A stretch of 64,000 nt of DNA. Origin: a virus. The stretch's first letter is position 1. Every line of letters starts with the position of its first letter. The position numbers were made by a program, and so were the translations under genes. Under the pieces are notes generated by a model, which was not told where the DNA came from, ran no database searches, and was given only the letters and a program-made list of their open reading frames with translations. Below are positions 47,917-56,384 of this stretch, one piece after another. The stretch spans positions 1 to 64,000 of IMG/VR virus record IMGVR_UViG_3300048582_000084; one strand, 5' to 3'.

Positions 47917-50028
47917 TCAGTGGCAATCAGCCCAGTTCAGGCCGACCTTGAATTCACAATCAAGAGGACAAAGGAATTCGAAATGCTTCTCGACTTCCTT
48001 GATTGCCTCTTTAACTGCTGTTCCGATTCGGCGGATTTCCGGCGACTTCCCCCAGAACCAGTCCTGAAGATGCTTGGCCTTGTGCGCCTTGATCTTCTTT
48101 TCATCTTCCCAGGTCGAGTAGTCGGTATCGTTCTTATATTCACACAACATGTTGTATGTCGATTCCGCGCGCACCGCTATTTGTAGCTCGTCGTGGAAAT
48201 AGCCAAGGATCGCGAAGTCGCCGTCCCAGCCGTGTTTCCATCCCGTGCCGAGAAGCTTCTCCTCCAAAAGAACGGACCACTTCTTAGCCACCAACGCGCC
48301 TGCCGATTGAAGGGACGTATTGAGGGCCTTGTGTTCACTGCGAACGTGCAGTCGCCCGCCGTCGAGGGCTGGAATCCAGCCGTTTCGGGTGACCTGTTTG
48401 TTGAGGCGTTTGACCACTTCGCCGTATGCAGGAACCGCCTTCATGAAATTCTTCTTGATGCGTCTTCCGGCCTCGGAACCTTGGTCGATGATACTACCTA
48501 GCTTGGCGTCCCCCGCGCCGTATAATAGGGCGTACAGCGTAGTTTTTGCGTTGTCCCGTGTAGGGACGCCGAAAGCTTTCTGGTTCTCGCTGTGAACGTC
48601 GCCCTCGATGACAATGCGGGCGTACTCGCCGCCATCGAATTCGGCCAGGACGTCCGCGAAGCACCTAATCTCGATACCCGACAAGTCGGTTCCGAATTGC
48701 AGCCAGCCCTTAGGAACATGCCACAGCTTCCGCATCTCGACGCCGTAGGGCGACCGCACAGCGGGGCACTGAGACATGTTAGGCTTGGCGTGCGTGACGC
48801 GGCGGGTGACTGCGCCTAGGCCGTTTACGGACCCATGGACCTTGCCGTCTCTGACGAGTTTCAGCCAGCCGTTCTTGCCCTCGGCAAGCTGACCAATACG
48901 CTTCTGAACGAGGAAGTAGTCCGCGAGGTACTTGGCCTCAGGAACCGTCGTGACGAGCTTGTCGTAGAGTTCCTGTTCGGACTCTTCGATGCCGTCTTCG
49001 TCTTCGTCCAGCTCGCCCACAAGGTCGCGTAGAACGTCCTCGCTGACTTTGGGCTTGCCGGTGTCGGTGAACTGTTTCGGCTTCCAACCGTAGCCCCGTT
49101 GCAGGCGGTCAGCGATTTGATCGCGGCTGCCTGGATTGAATTCTTCCAGCTTGACAGGACAGAAGGGTGCGCCCGCTGTGCGTGAGGCCTTCAGCGGGTC
49201 CTTGTAGTTGAGCGTTTTCTGTGGGGTGATGGTACTAGCTTCACGCCACGCCATAGGGCGGTCTCGATTGTCCTTCTCCCACTTTTCAGCCTTCCACCAG
49301 GGGCGGAACTGAGAAAGTAGGAAGCCTTCGATCTGTGCTTTCTCTTCGCTGAGTCGGGCGTAGAGCGCCTTCGCCTCTTCCTCGTTGAAGGGGAAGCCGT
49401 TGTGTTCGATCTTCGTCAGAAGATTGGCGAACTGATGCTCCAGCCGAATTGCTTCCTGGCTGTAGTTCATTCGTGCAATCTGGCGTTCGACATACCGCCA
49501 CAGCTCGACGTTCACGACGACGTCCTGGCGGGCGTAGGTCTCCATCTCAGGAGTCCAAACCGCCCAGTCCTCGATGCCGCCTTCTCCGAATTCGGCCTTG
49601 TGTACGCCGATGCGGTAGCCCCAAGCCTTGAGCGAGTGCATGCCGATCAGTTTGCCGGGGAGCGAACCCTTCCGGAACTTGACGAAGTCGTCGTCCTTGA
49701 TGTCGGAGAACAGTAGCCGCGTCAGGATCAATGTGTCGCGGATTAGTCCGGACACTTCAAACCAAGGGTACAAGTCCTCAAGCGTGGGGATATCATAGCC
49801 GATCAAATTGTGCCCTACCAACAGATCAGCACTCATTAGCAAGCGAAGGCCGTCTTCGATCCAACCGTCGCATGGGGCTACTTCGGCGGCTCGGTGTAAT
49901 TGAACGTCTGCCCTATTTCGAAAGACCATCTCTTTATCTGAGTCAATGTCACGGACGATAAGGAGGTGAACCTTGGTAACACTTCTCCGCAGCCCGTCCG
50001 CTTCAATATCCCATGTTAGGCGCTTCAT
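47917..50028 (-). CDS. DNA polymerase I family (family A)
   Basis: A 703-aa protein. The N-terminal 3'-5' exonuclease has LTWDIEADGL and LVGHNLIGYDIPTL. The polymerase domain has GAVTRRVTHAKPNMSQCPA, FGTDLSGIEIRCFADVLAEF (motif A), RDNAKTTLYALLYGAGDAKLG (motif B) and ILGYFHDELQIAV (motif C, HDE). The T7-like layout lacks a 5'-3' exonuclease. It is the only polymerase in the window. An HNH-AP2 endonuclease gene lies directly upstream. Confidence 0.96.
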   Translation of the reverse strand: MKRLTWDIEADGLRRSVTKVHLLIVRDIDSDKEMVFRNRADVQLHRAAEVAPCDGWIEDGLRLLMSADLLVGHNLIGYDIPTLEDLYPWFEVSGLIRDTLILTRLLFSDIKDDDFVKFRKGSLPGKLIGMHSLKAWGYRIGVHKAEFGEGGIEDWAVWTPEMETYARQDVVVNVELWRYVERQIARMNYSQEAIRLEHQFANLLTKIEHNGFPFNEEEAKALYARLSEEKAQIEGFLLSQFRPWWKAEKWEKDNRDRPMAWREASTITPQKTLNYKDPLKASRTAGAPFCPVKLEEFNPGSRDQIADRLQRGYGWKPKQFTDTGKPKVSEDVLRDLVGELDEDEDGIEESEQELYDKLVTTVPEAKYLADYFLVQKRIGQLAEGKNGWLKLVRDGKVHGSVNGLGAVTRRVTHAKPNMSQCPAVRSPYGVEMRKLWHVPKGWLQFGTDLSGIEIRCFADVLAEFDGGEYARIVIEGDVHSENQKAFGVPTRDNAKTTLYALLYGAGDAKLGSIIDQGSEAGRRIKKNFMKAVPAYGEVVKRLNKQVTRNGWIPALDGGRLHVRSEHKALNTSLQSAGALVAKKWSVLLEEKLLGTGWKHGWDGDFAILGYFHDELQIAVRAESTYNMLCEYKNDTDYSTWEDEKKIKAHKAKHLQDWFWGKSPEIRRIGTAVKEAIKEVEKHFEFLCPLDCEFKVGLNWADCH

Positions 50029-50030
50029 TT

Positions 50031-50582
50031 TTACTTATTAACCCCAGTGTATTTGGCGAATGCTCCGTGATGCGTGATTGCCGCTTCTGCGTATGCTGCG
50101 GCAGCCTCTTCGGCACTATCGAAATGGCCTAGGAAGCGCTGTTTACCGCCGTGATATATGCAGGCTCGCCATTTGTCCCGTTCAGCGCGAAAAGTTACAC
50201 CCTTAATTCCGCTCTTCGAATCTTTGTGATGGCGCCTATTATGTATGTTCTGAGTCCGTGAGGCTTCGCGCAGATTAGACGGCCTGTTGTTGGTGGGATT
50301 GCCGTCGATATGGTCGATTTCATCCGCTGGCCATCTGCCGTTCTCAAGAGCGAAAACTATTCGGTGTGCAAGGTGGTGGACGCCGCTTATACTAACGATG
50401 ACGAACCCGTGTGTTTTATCTTTGTGCCCCGCTACTTGTCCCGCGAAGCGTGTATTCCATGTCTTTACGTGCCTACTATGTCCCGACCTTATTTTCCAAA
50501 TCAGAGTCCCAGTTGTTTTATCTAGGTCCAGCCTCGTTCTTATGTAGGCGATAGCTTGTGGTGTTTCGTCTTTCTTTGGCAT
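50031..50582 (-). CDS. HNH endonuclease with AP2 domain
   Basis: 183 aa from ATG 50582. HLAHRIVFALENGRWPADEIDHIDGNPTNNRPSNLREAS is the HNH_3 motif (split here as DHIDGN...N...NLREA). SGIKGVTFRAERDKWRACIYHGGKQRFLG is an AP2 DNA-binding domain. This pairing is typical of phage homing endonucleases. It ends two bases before the polymerase start and begins right after a hairpin U-tract, with no clear ribosome site. Confidence 0.92.
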   Translation of the reverse strand: MPKKDETPQAIAYIRTRLDLDKTTGTLIWKIRSGHSRHVKTWNTRFAGQVAGHKDKTHGFVIVSISGVHHLAHRIVFALENGRWPADEIDHIDGNPTNNRPSNLREASRTQNIHNRRHHKDSKSGIKGVTFRAERDKWRACIYHGGKQRFLGHFDSAEEAAAAYAEAAITHHGAFAKYTGVNK

Positions 50583-50583
50583 T

Positions 50584-50608
50584 AAAAGGAGACCCAAAGG
50601 TCTCCTTT
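50584..50608 (-). terminator. Terminator (minus) abutting HNH-AP2 start
   Basis: AAAGGAGACC-TTTG-GGTCTCCTTT then TAATG; the endonuclease ATG follows directly. Confidence 0.85.
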
Positions 50609-50612
50609 ATAG

Positions 50613-51134
50613 TCACTGCGCCGCAGAGGGAACGACGGACACGATGACCGGCTCAACGCGCAGACGAATCGGCTGAGTCGAGTAGAAGTAAGCACCAGAC
50701 CACTGCCGATACTCACCGTTGGTGTTCCAGTAGTAGATGTACGGGTTAGACGAGCCGTAAGTCCCCTCGTCAGAGGGCGCCTGCCGGGTCACGTACTGCG
50801 TACCGTTACCGGTACTGTGGCCGGTCACCCGATCTGGCTGAGTCAGGCGCTTGCTACCCGACGTCACCTTGCCACGGACGCCCTCGTACATGATGGGAGC
50901 GCCAGCCTCATTGAAGAGGACGATGAAGCCGAGCAGGTTCGGATTGGCTGTCAGTTCCAGCCGCCTGCGGACGTTGTCGATTTCCGCATTGTCGGTGAAG
51001 GAGATTGAGTTGGCAGCCTGTTGCGCCGCCTGCGCCTGCCGGTCGCGCGCGGTCGGTGCTGGGGCCTCCGGAACGCACGCCGAGAGGGCGAACATCAGCG
51101 GAGCGGCGAGCAGTAGAACGATGAGCTTCTTCAT
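50613..51134 (-). CDS. Phage lipoprotein
   Basis: A 173-aa protein. Signal peptide with lipobox LSAC (Cys about 20), then a Pro/Ala/Gln linker. The body has NAEIDNVRRRLELTANPNLLGFIVLFNEAGAPIMYEGVRGKVTSGSKRLTQP, a pattern shared by lipoproteins of several phages. It would sit in the outer or inner membrane facing the periplasm, a common place for superinfection-exclusion proteins. Followed by a membrane protein operon. Confidence 0.75.
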   Translation of the reverse strand: MKKLIVLLLAAPLMFALSACVPEAPAPTARDRQAQAAQQAANSISFTDNAEIDNVRRRLELTANPNLLGFIVLFNEAGAPIMYEGVRGKVTSGSKRLTQPDRVTGHSTGNGTQYVTRQAPSDEGTYGSSNPYIYYWNTNGEYRQWSGAYFYSTQPIRLRVEPVIVSVVPSAAQ

Positions 51135-51140
51135 GGGGGC

Positions 51141-51539
51141 TTACTCACAGAGTTGGGCGTCGAGTTCGACCGGGGCGGTTTGCCCCCGGAAGATCGCGCG
51201 GTTGGTCATGGTGGAACGAGCGTTGTAGGTCTGCGCCAGATCGCGACAGGCCTGTTGAACGGCAGCCATCTCGATACGGAGACGGCGCTTCTCAGCGTCG
51301 TTGGTCTCACTGCTTAGGAAGCCCTTGAATTGGGCGACCTGACGCGTGCGGGTCTGGAACGTGCCGTTCGCTTGGTGGAACCATTCGTAGTTGGTGATGA
51401 TGTTGTCGGTCTCCAGCGTGCGCTGAATGACTCGACCGGGCGCCGTAGCGACGGATGAGAACGTCCCCGCCATGTTGAGCGCGATAACCAGGGCGACCAG
51501 GGCGAGAATCCCACCCAGTGCCCATCCGATGATCTTCAT
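51141..51539 (-). CDS. Membrane-anchored conserved phage protein
   Basis: A 132-aa protein with an N-terminal TM helix (3-27, IIGWALGGILALVALVIALNMAG). It continues as DNIITNYEWFHQANGTFQTRTRQVAQF and RLRIEMAAVQQACRDLAQTYNARS, a recurring motif in membrane proteins paired with the lipoprotein above in other phages. Function unknown; likely envelope-associated with its partner. Confidence 0.65.
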   Translation of the reverse strand: MKIIGWALGGILALVALVIALNMAGTFSSVATAPGRVIQRTLETDNIITNYEWFHQANGTFQTRTRQVAQFKGFLSSETNDAEKRRLRIEMAAVQQACRDLAQTYNARSTMTNRAIFRGQTAPVELDAQLCE

Positions 51540-51573
51540 TAAGTATTCAATCTCCGTAGTTGAGTTGTTGACG

Positions 51574-51598
51574 AAAAGGAACCGCCTAAGCGGTTCCT
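51574..51598 (-). terminator. Terminator (minus)
   Basis: AGGAACCGC, loop TTAG, GCGGTTCCT then TTTTC. Confidence 0.85.
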
Positions 51599-51821
51599 AA
51601 TCCCGCTTCGCCCGAATGATCGTGAAGTTGAGTCGAGACAGGTTGATGTTGCCGTCCAGCCAGACTACCAGCCCGGCGATCCATACAATCACCAGCACGC
51701 CGAGCAAGGTGGAGAGCTTAATATCCATCCCGTCAGAGAGCATGCGGCGGATCGTGGCTACGACACCGAAGACCCACATGCAGAGAATCAAGATCAAGAC
51801 TAAAGTGCCAAGGATGGTCAT
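51597..51821 (-). CDS. Small two-TM membrane protein
   Basis: A 74-aa protein with TM helices at about 3-23 and 36-54 (TLVLILILCMWVFGVVATI; LGVLVIVWIAGLVVWL), a short basic C-terminus and AAGGAAAAG before the ATG. Unknown function; near the lipoprotein operon. Confidence 0.5.
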   Translation of the reverse strand: MTILGTLVLILILCMWVFGVVATIRRMLSDGMDIKLSTLLGVLVIVWIAGLVVWLDGNINLSRLNFTIIRAKRD

Positions 51822-51846
51822 TTCTTTTCCTTATTTTGTGTGTGTG

Positions 51847-51871
51847 AAAAGGAACCGCTTTCGCGATTCCT
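51847..51871 (-). terminator. Terminator (minus)
   Basis: AGGAATCGC, loop GAAA, GCGGTTCCT then TTTTC. Confidence 0.8.
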
Positions 51872-51876
51872 AATCA

Positions 51877-53271
51877 TTACATACGGTTCGACCGCGCGCG
51901 GATATCCGCGAACGTCTGGTCATTGAGTGCGGTGCCGTTCCCGAACACCGGGTCCAGTACGTCATCCAAGTCTAGGATATCGCCCCCAAACTTATCGACA
52001 GTTGTGTACTCGCCGGTCCACCTGTCGCGGACGAGCGCTAGTCTGCCCGTCTTCGACCGCTTGCCGGGGTCTGTGACCGGGTCCTTCTGCACGTCGCGCC
52101 ATTGTCCGTTCGCACGGATGGCGCTGCACTTCATCGCGAACTTCTGCGTGTCACGGTTGATGCCCTGTAGAAGAGCGCCACCCATGCCGAACGCGATGTT
52201 GTCGGCAGAGAATCCAGTCTTGGTCAGCTCTTGTAGAATCGAGGTAATCGAATCCGCATTGATGCCGTCGCCCTGGATGACACGGACGTTGTTCAGGACG
52301 TGGTAGCCCTTACTGTTCGTTGTGTACCCAAACTTCGACGCGAGACGCGCCACCGCCACGACGGGTGTCAGCACGGGATCGCCGCTGTCAGGCCGGATCA
52401 CGACCGTGGCGCCGCTATTGACGACGTCCTCGCGGAGCTTGTCGCCCCAGAGATTGTCGATAGCGTTCCAGAGGTCGTAGGAGTCGCTCACCACAGCGAC
52501 GAGGCTTCCAGGCTTGGCGAACTTCCAGAGCATGTTTCTGTACGCATGCTCTTCGTTACTCCTACCCCACGAAGTGATCGTGGAGTGTTCCGAAGCAGGG
52601 ATCGAGAACCCCGCCATGCCAGCCTTGTAGAAGCGGTTGGCAGCGAGAACACCCTCGACGGTGTCGGAGCCCATGAAGTTGACGAGGTGAGCAGCACCAC
52701 CAATGGCCGCGCTCTCTGCACTCGACACACCCCTCGCGCCGAAGTCGTGAAGCTTGAACGGGAGCTGTCCCTCAGGATCGTCCGACGTCTCTGTTAGTGT
52801 CTTCCGGATGATCTGCTTGATATGCCAGGACTGCGTCGCGACCGTCGTCGGATACCAGACCGCTCGCAGGAGCGCCGTCTCAAGATACGACGTCAGCCAG
52901 AAGCACTTCGGGTCCGTGTTAACGACGGTCGCCAGCACGTTCTTCGTCGGGACCACCAAGCCTTCCGGCACCGCGCGAATCAGCACGGGCAGGAATCCGT
53001 CGTGGGCCTTGACGATGTAGTCCCAACCTTCGCGGTTGAACGGAAGACCATGCGCCTGGAAAAAGGTTTCGGCTTCGTCCACGTCCTTGGCGGAAATGGG
53101 CTTCAGCAGGTATCGCTTGATGAACATCTGAAGACCGAAGAACAGGGTACGGTCGTGGGCGCCGCCGCGAGACTCGATATACGAGTAGACGTACTCGGTG
53201 CCGGGCGGGTACTGGACGAAGTGGGAGGACTTATAAGAGTCCACCATCAGAAGAATGTTGTCGTTGTACAT
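51877..53271 (-). CDS. nadV: Nicotinamide phosphoribosyltransferase (NAMPT/NadV)
   Basis: A 464-aa protein. ILLMVDSYKSSHFVQYPPGTEYVYSYIESRGG opens the family. KLHDFGARGVSSAESAAIGGAAHLVNF and TVVIRPDSGDP carry the catalytic and PRPP-binding residues, and AFGMGGALLQGINRDTQKFAMKCSAI completes the core. It makes NMN from nicotinamide and PRPP. With the NadM-Nudix protein (54093-55160) it forms a two-step NAD salvage route that can restore NAD emptied by host defences. Confidence 0.93.
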   Translation of the reverse strand: MYNDNILLMVDSYKSSHFVQYPPGTEYVYSYIESRGGAHDRTLFFGLQMFIKRYLLKPISAKDVDEAETFFQAHGLPFNREGWDYIVKAHDGFLPVLIRAVPEGLVVPTKNVLATVVNTDPKCFWLTSYLETALLRAVWYPTTVATQSWHIKQIIRKTLTETSDDPEGQLPFKLHDFGARGVSSAESAAIGGAAHLVNFMGSDTVEGVLAANRFYKAGMAGFSIPASEHSTITSWGRSNEEHAYRNMLWKFAKPGSLVAVVSDSYDLWNAIDNLWGDKLREDVVNSGATVVIRPDSGDPVLTPVVAVARLASKFGYTTNSKGYHVLNNVRVIQGDGINADSITSILQELTKTGFSADNIAFGMGGALLQGINRDTQKFAMKCSAIRANGQWRDVQKDPVTDPGKRSKTGRLALVRDRWTGEYTTVDKFGGDILDLDDVLDPVFGNGTALNDQTFADIRARSNRM

Positions 53272-53374
53272 TGTGGATAAGAACTCCTCTATCCGGTTAT
53301 GAGTCCCGTCTTTCGAGGACCCAAAAAACAGCGGAAGAGTACTTCGATACCATAAATTATGTTACAATAATTGT

Positions 53375-54157
53375 ATGATTACAAAATACGGATTTATCTA
53401 CATCACTACTAATACGGCTAATGGTAAGCAGTACATAGGCAAGCGTTCGTACATGAAAAACGGGTGGGAGCGTTATCTCGGCTCAGGGAAGCTTCTGCTT
53501 CGGGCAATTCGAAAGTACGGGAGGACGTCATTCAGCCGGGAAATTATCTACGAGTCCTTCTCCAAAGAAGACTTAGATGCCGCCGAAAGGTCGGTCATCC
53601 GCAGTCTCAGCGCTGTTGAATCAGAGGCGTTCTATAATCTCTCTCCCGGTGGGAGTGGGACATCGTTTGGGTTTATGGGTAAGAAGCATAGTGCCGATAC
53701 TAGGGCTCGGATGTGCGCTTCAGCCAGGAAGGAAAACTCCAGACGGCAGATTACCGATAAACTTCGGAAGGCCACATCGGAGAATGGTAAAAATTCTATT
53801 GGAAAGCTTATCGCATATCGTAGAAGTATTGGCTATCAGACCGGTGCGGAACACCCAAGGAGTATACCAGTCACCGTCGATGGTGTTCTGTACAACTCAG
53901 TGTCTGCGGCCAAAGAAGCAGGGTATCGCTACAAAGACATCAAAGCACTTATCGCGGGGGAAGTTAGCGAGATCGACACTAGTACAAAAGGGCGCGGCCC
54001 AGCGAAGGCAGCGCACCTATTTGGCGTACATTATCAATCAATAGCAGCAGCCTGCCGAGCGCTGGGGCTGACGCGCAGAGAAGTTAAGGCTCTCACAGAG
54101 AACGCCACATACACATCAGAATATCTTGGTGGTCCTCAAACATCATCGACCGCTTGA
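53375..54157 (+). CDS. GIY-YIG homing endonuclease
   Basis: A 260-aa protein on the opposite strand to all its neighbours. GFIYITTNTANGKQYIGKRSY and the conserved Arg helix (WERYLGSGKLLLRAIRKYGRTSF) give the GIY-YIG core. NLSPGGSG and the NUMOD-like repeats (TVDGVLYNSVSAAKEAGYRY; AHLFGVHYQSIAAACRALGLTRREV) are DNA-binding modules. It is inserted between the two NAD genes and its end overlaps the NadM-Nudix 3' end by 65 bp. TTACAAT lies upstream as a weak promoter. Confidence 0.93.
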   Translation: MITKYGFIYITTNTANGKQYIGKRSYMKNGWERYLGSGKLLLRAIRKYGRTSFSREIIYESFSKEDLDAAERSVIRSLSAVESEAFYNLSPGGSGTSFGFMGKKHSADTRARMCASARKENSRRQITDKLRKATSENGKNSIGKLIAYRRSIGYQTGAEHPRSIPVTVDGVLYNSVSAAKEAGYRYKDIKALIAGEVSEIDTSTKGRGPAKAAHLFGVHYQSIAAACRALGLTRREVKALTENATYTSEYLGGPQTSSTA

Positions 54158-55160
54158 CGTGGTTGATGTGCCACCACTGCGCCTTACTTGCGTCGCTGGA
54201 CGCCTTGACCGCTGGCAGTCCATCGCCGTGCGGCGGTAGGTGGATCAGCGAGGCATGTGTGATCGTGCGACCGCGTAGCGACCGACCTGGGTCATCGAAG
54301 ACTTTGGTGGTTACGACGTTTCCGCGAAGTACGGCTTCGGGAACCTTGAGACGCGTCTCTTCGCGAAGCTCGCGGATCGTCGCATCGAGGATGCGCTCGC
54401 CTTGGTCTAGGAAGCCCCCAGGAAGCGCCCAGAGACCCCTGCCCGGCTCAGCCCGGCGCTCGACCAGTAGGATGTGACTGGACTGCACCACGACCGCGTC
54501 CACCGTCACGAAGGTTGGTGGGTATGGGGCGGATGCCCAAGACGCTCGGTACTTATCGATGAAGGCCTTCTCGGCTTCAAGCTGCTCCCGTGCCGGTGTC
54601 CAGTAGAAGCTGCCATCAGCTTCAACGTCCGTGCTGAGGAACTTCTGGACGCCTACCGGGAGGTAGTCCCACAGCCCCGCGCTGTTCCATTTGGACGAGA
54701 AGTAGGCGTTGCGGAAATCAGTCGCGCTGATGGGCTTGCCCTTCTGCGTGTGCTGTCCGGCCTCCACGAACTTCCATTGAGGAAACATTCGCACATGGGA
54801 TGCGCCTGCATCCTTGTCGTGACCGACATGGATGACGGTAGGGAGGTGTTCGGAATCCGCGCTGAGGATGATGTCGTCAACCGCAGCGACTACCGCCGCT
54901 TCCCAGGCACCGTCGTTGTAGACGGAATCCTCAATAGGAACGAAGGTGACGTGCTTGTTTTCGAAATCGGTCAGGCAGGCGCGAATCATGGTCTCGCGCT
55001 CTTCATGCGTAAACGGGTTCTTGACAGTTCGCGGGCCGAAGCTGGACCCGAGAATGACGATAACGTGGGAAGCCAACGATAGCGCCTGAGTTAGGACGTG
55101 AAAGTGGCCAAGATGAAAGGGCTGAAAACGCCCAATGTAAACTGCATAGTCTGCTCGCAT
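54093..55160 (-). CDS. nadM: NadM-Nudix bifunctional enzyme
   Basis: A 355-aa protein. The N-terminal NMN adenylyltransferase has VYIGRFQPFHLGHFHVLTQAL and FTHEERETMIRACL; KGKPISATDFRNAYF is the second nucleotide site. The C-terminal Nudix domain has GGFLDQGERILDATIRELREET. It converts NMN to NAD and may hydrolyse ADP-ribose or NAD breakdown products. Together with NAMPT it forms the pathway reported as NARP2-type NAD reconstitution against Thoeris-like defences. Confidence 0.93.
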   Translation of the reverse strand: MRADYAVYIGRFQPFHLGHFHVLTQALSLASHVIVILGSSFGPRTVKNPFTHEERETMIRACLTDFENKHVTFVPIEDSVYNDGAWEAAVVAAVDDIILSADSEHLPTVIHVGHDKDAGASHVRMFPQWKFVEAGQHTQKGKPISATDFRNAYFSSKWNSAGLWDYLPVGVQKFLSTDVEADGSFYWTPAREQLEAEKAFIDKYRASWASAPYPPTFVTVDAVVVQSSHILLVERRAEPGRGLWALPGGFLDQGERILDATIRELREETRLKVPEAVLRGNVVTTKVFDDPGRSLRGRTITHASLIHLPPHGDGLPAVKASSDASKAQWWHINHVKRSMMFEDHQDILMCMWRSL

Positions 55161-55210
55161 AGCAATACTCCATTGCTTAGTTTGGCGACCGCCCGTCTAT
55201 CGTGACGGTC

Positions 55211-55235
55211 AAAAGGAGACCGGAAGGTCTCCTTT
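55211..55235 (-). terminator. Terminator (minus)
   Basis: AAAGGAGACC-TTCC-GGTCTCCTTT then TGACC; strong 10-bp stem, short U-tract. Confidence 0.75.
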
Positions 55236-55237
55236 AT

Positions 55238-56125
55238 TTACCGATACTTACTCAGCAGCCCGTCGATATCTCGGACCAACTGATCTATCGACGGGTCGCG
55301 CTGAACTACGACCGCCATCGAGCCGTAGTAGTTCTCAAGGCAGTCGAGAAGTAAGGCCTTGAGCGCGCGTTCGTTTGCCTGCTCCGGAAGTTTGGATTCG
55401 GCGTACTGCTTCTCCAAAGAATGCTCCTTCTCAGTGAAGTAGCGCTCCAAATCTTCGAACTTCCAGTCACCACGTCGGATCGACTTTAGCTGCTCGCGGT
55501 TGCGTTCGATGTCGAGGTCGCCCTCGACGAGGATTTGCTCGACCTCGTTCAAGAGTCGTACAGTGTGGTAGGCATACTTCAGATCGTAGCCGTGTTCTGC
55601 AATCGACTCTGCGCGGGCTGGATTAAGCGACGCGGTCTTGTCCCTAATCTTGCCCATCTGCCCGTAGGCATAGCCCTTGAACTTCGGCCAGCAGCCTTTA
55701 TGCAAGAACTCGCGGCGGCGTTCACGGACCATCTCCGCAACCGGTGTCGTGTGAAGGACACAGCGGCGTGGCGTGAACAGGCTGTTTAGCATGTTCGGAT
55801 TATTGTCCATGCAAAGCTGAAAGTACTTTACGATGGAGAAGACCGCGAAGTCGTAGGTCTGGTCCTTGCCGTCCGGATTCTTGATGTGGTGATGTTGCCA
55901 CTGTTCGAATCGCTTGGGCTGTTCTCCGAAGCCTGGAATGACGCCCTGTAGGTGGGGGAAGATGTCCTCCTTGGGAGGAACGCAGAATCCGTAGATATCC
56001 ATGTCGGACGTGTCGGCCGAGACGCCGTAAGCGTTGCTGCCCATCATCGTCAGGTATGCTGTCTGGCCTGGGAGCCACTTCGGTGGGTGGGCGGCTCCAG
56101 CAGCCACCAGTTTGTCGAGGATCAT
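55238..56125 (-). CDS. RlaP-type nucleotidyltransferase
   Basis: 295 aa from ATG 56125; the frame is open further upstream without a better start. YLTMMGSNAYGVSADTSDMDIYGFCVPP has the GS...DxD nucleotidyltransferase motif of the PF10127 family, found next to RNA ligases and proposed to act in RNA repair. Later YDFAVFSIVKYFQLCMDNNPNMLNSLF and YAYHTVRLLNEVEQILVEG match the family. AAAGTACTTT is inside the gene (55822). It probably adds or trims nucleotides at RNA ends. Confidence 0.8.
   Translation of the reverse strand: MILDKLVAAGAAHPPKWLPGQTAYLTMMGSNAYGVSADTSDMDIYGFCVPPKEDIFPHLQGVIPGFGEQPKRFEQWQHHHIKNPDGKDQTYDFAVFSIVKYFQLCMDNNPNMLNSLFTPRRCVLHTTPVAEMVRERRREFLHKGCWPKFKGYAYGQMGKIRDKTASLNPARAESIAEHGYDLKYAYHTVRLLNEVEQILVEGDLDIERNREQLKSIRRGDWKFEDLERYFTEKEHSLEKQYAESKLPEQANERALKALLLDCLENYYGSMAVVVQRDPSIDQLVRDIDGLLSKYR
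55822..55831. promoter_or_regulatory. AAAGTACTTT site inside RlaP gene
   Basis: Coding copy, context GCTGAAAGTACTTTACGATGG, similar to the one at 46633. Confidence 0.4.
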
Positions 56126-56145
56126 TTTCTTTAGCCCTGTTGTGC

Positions 56146-56179
56146 AAAAAAGAGGGCAACCCAAACTGGATTGCCCTCT
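56146..56179 (-). terminator. Terminator (minus)
   Basis: GAGGGCAA, loop, TTGCCCTC then TTTTTT. Ends transcription of the genes upstream, ahead of RlaP. Confidence 0.9.
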
Positions 56180-56186
56180 CAACCCG

Positions 56187-56384
56187 TCACAACCGGTCGC
56201 GGATAGCGCGCAGTAGCCTCGCCAACACGCGAGAGTCGATGATCGTCTTGTAGTCGTTGTGCTTGTGCGCCGTACTCACCAGATCGTCGTAGTGACCGGC
56301 TTTGACCGCCTGGATGAGGCGAGTCTCTTCCCAGCGGCGTGTCTCTTCTTCTGCGGCTTCGCGCTGGTCGTCGTAGTGCCCCAT
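56187..56384 (-). CDS. Small helical hypothetical protein
   Basis: 65 aa from ATG 56384 in a TGATG overlap with the Nudix gene. HYDDQREAAEEETRRWEETRLIQAVKAGHYDDLV contains two HYDD segments. Highly charged; no family is recognised. Confidence 0.5.
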   Translation of the reverse strand: MGHYDDQREAAEEETRRWEETRLIQAVKAGHYDDLVSTAHKHNDYKTIIDSRVLARLLRAIRDRL

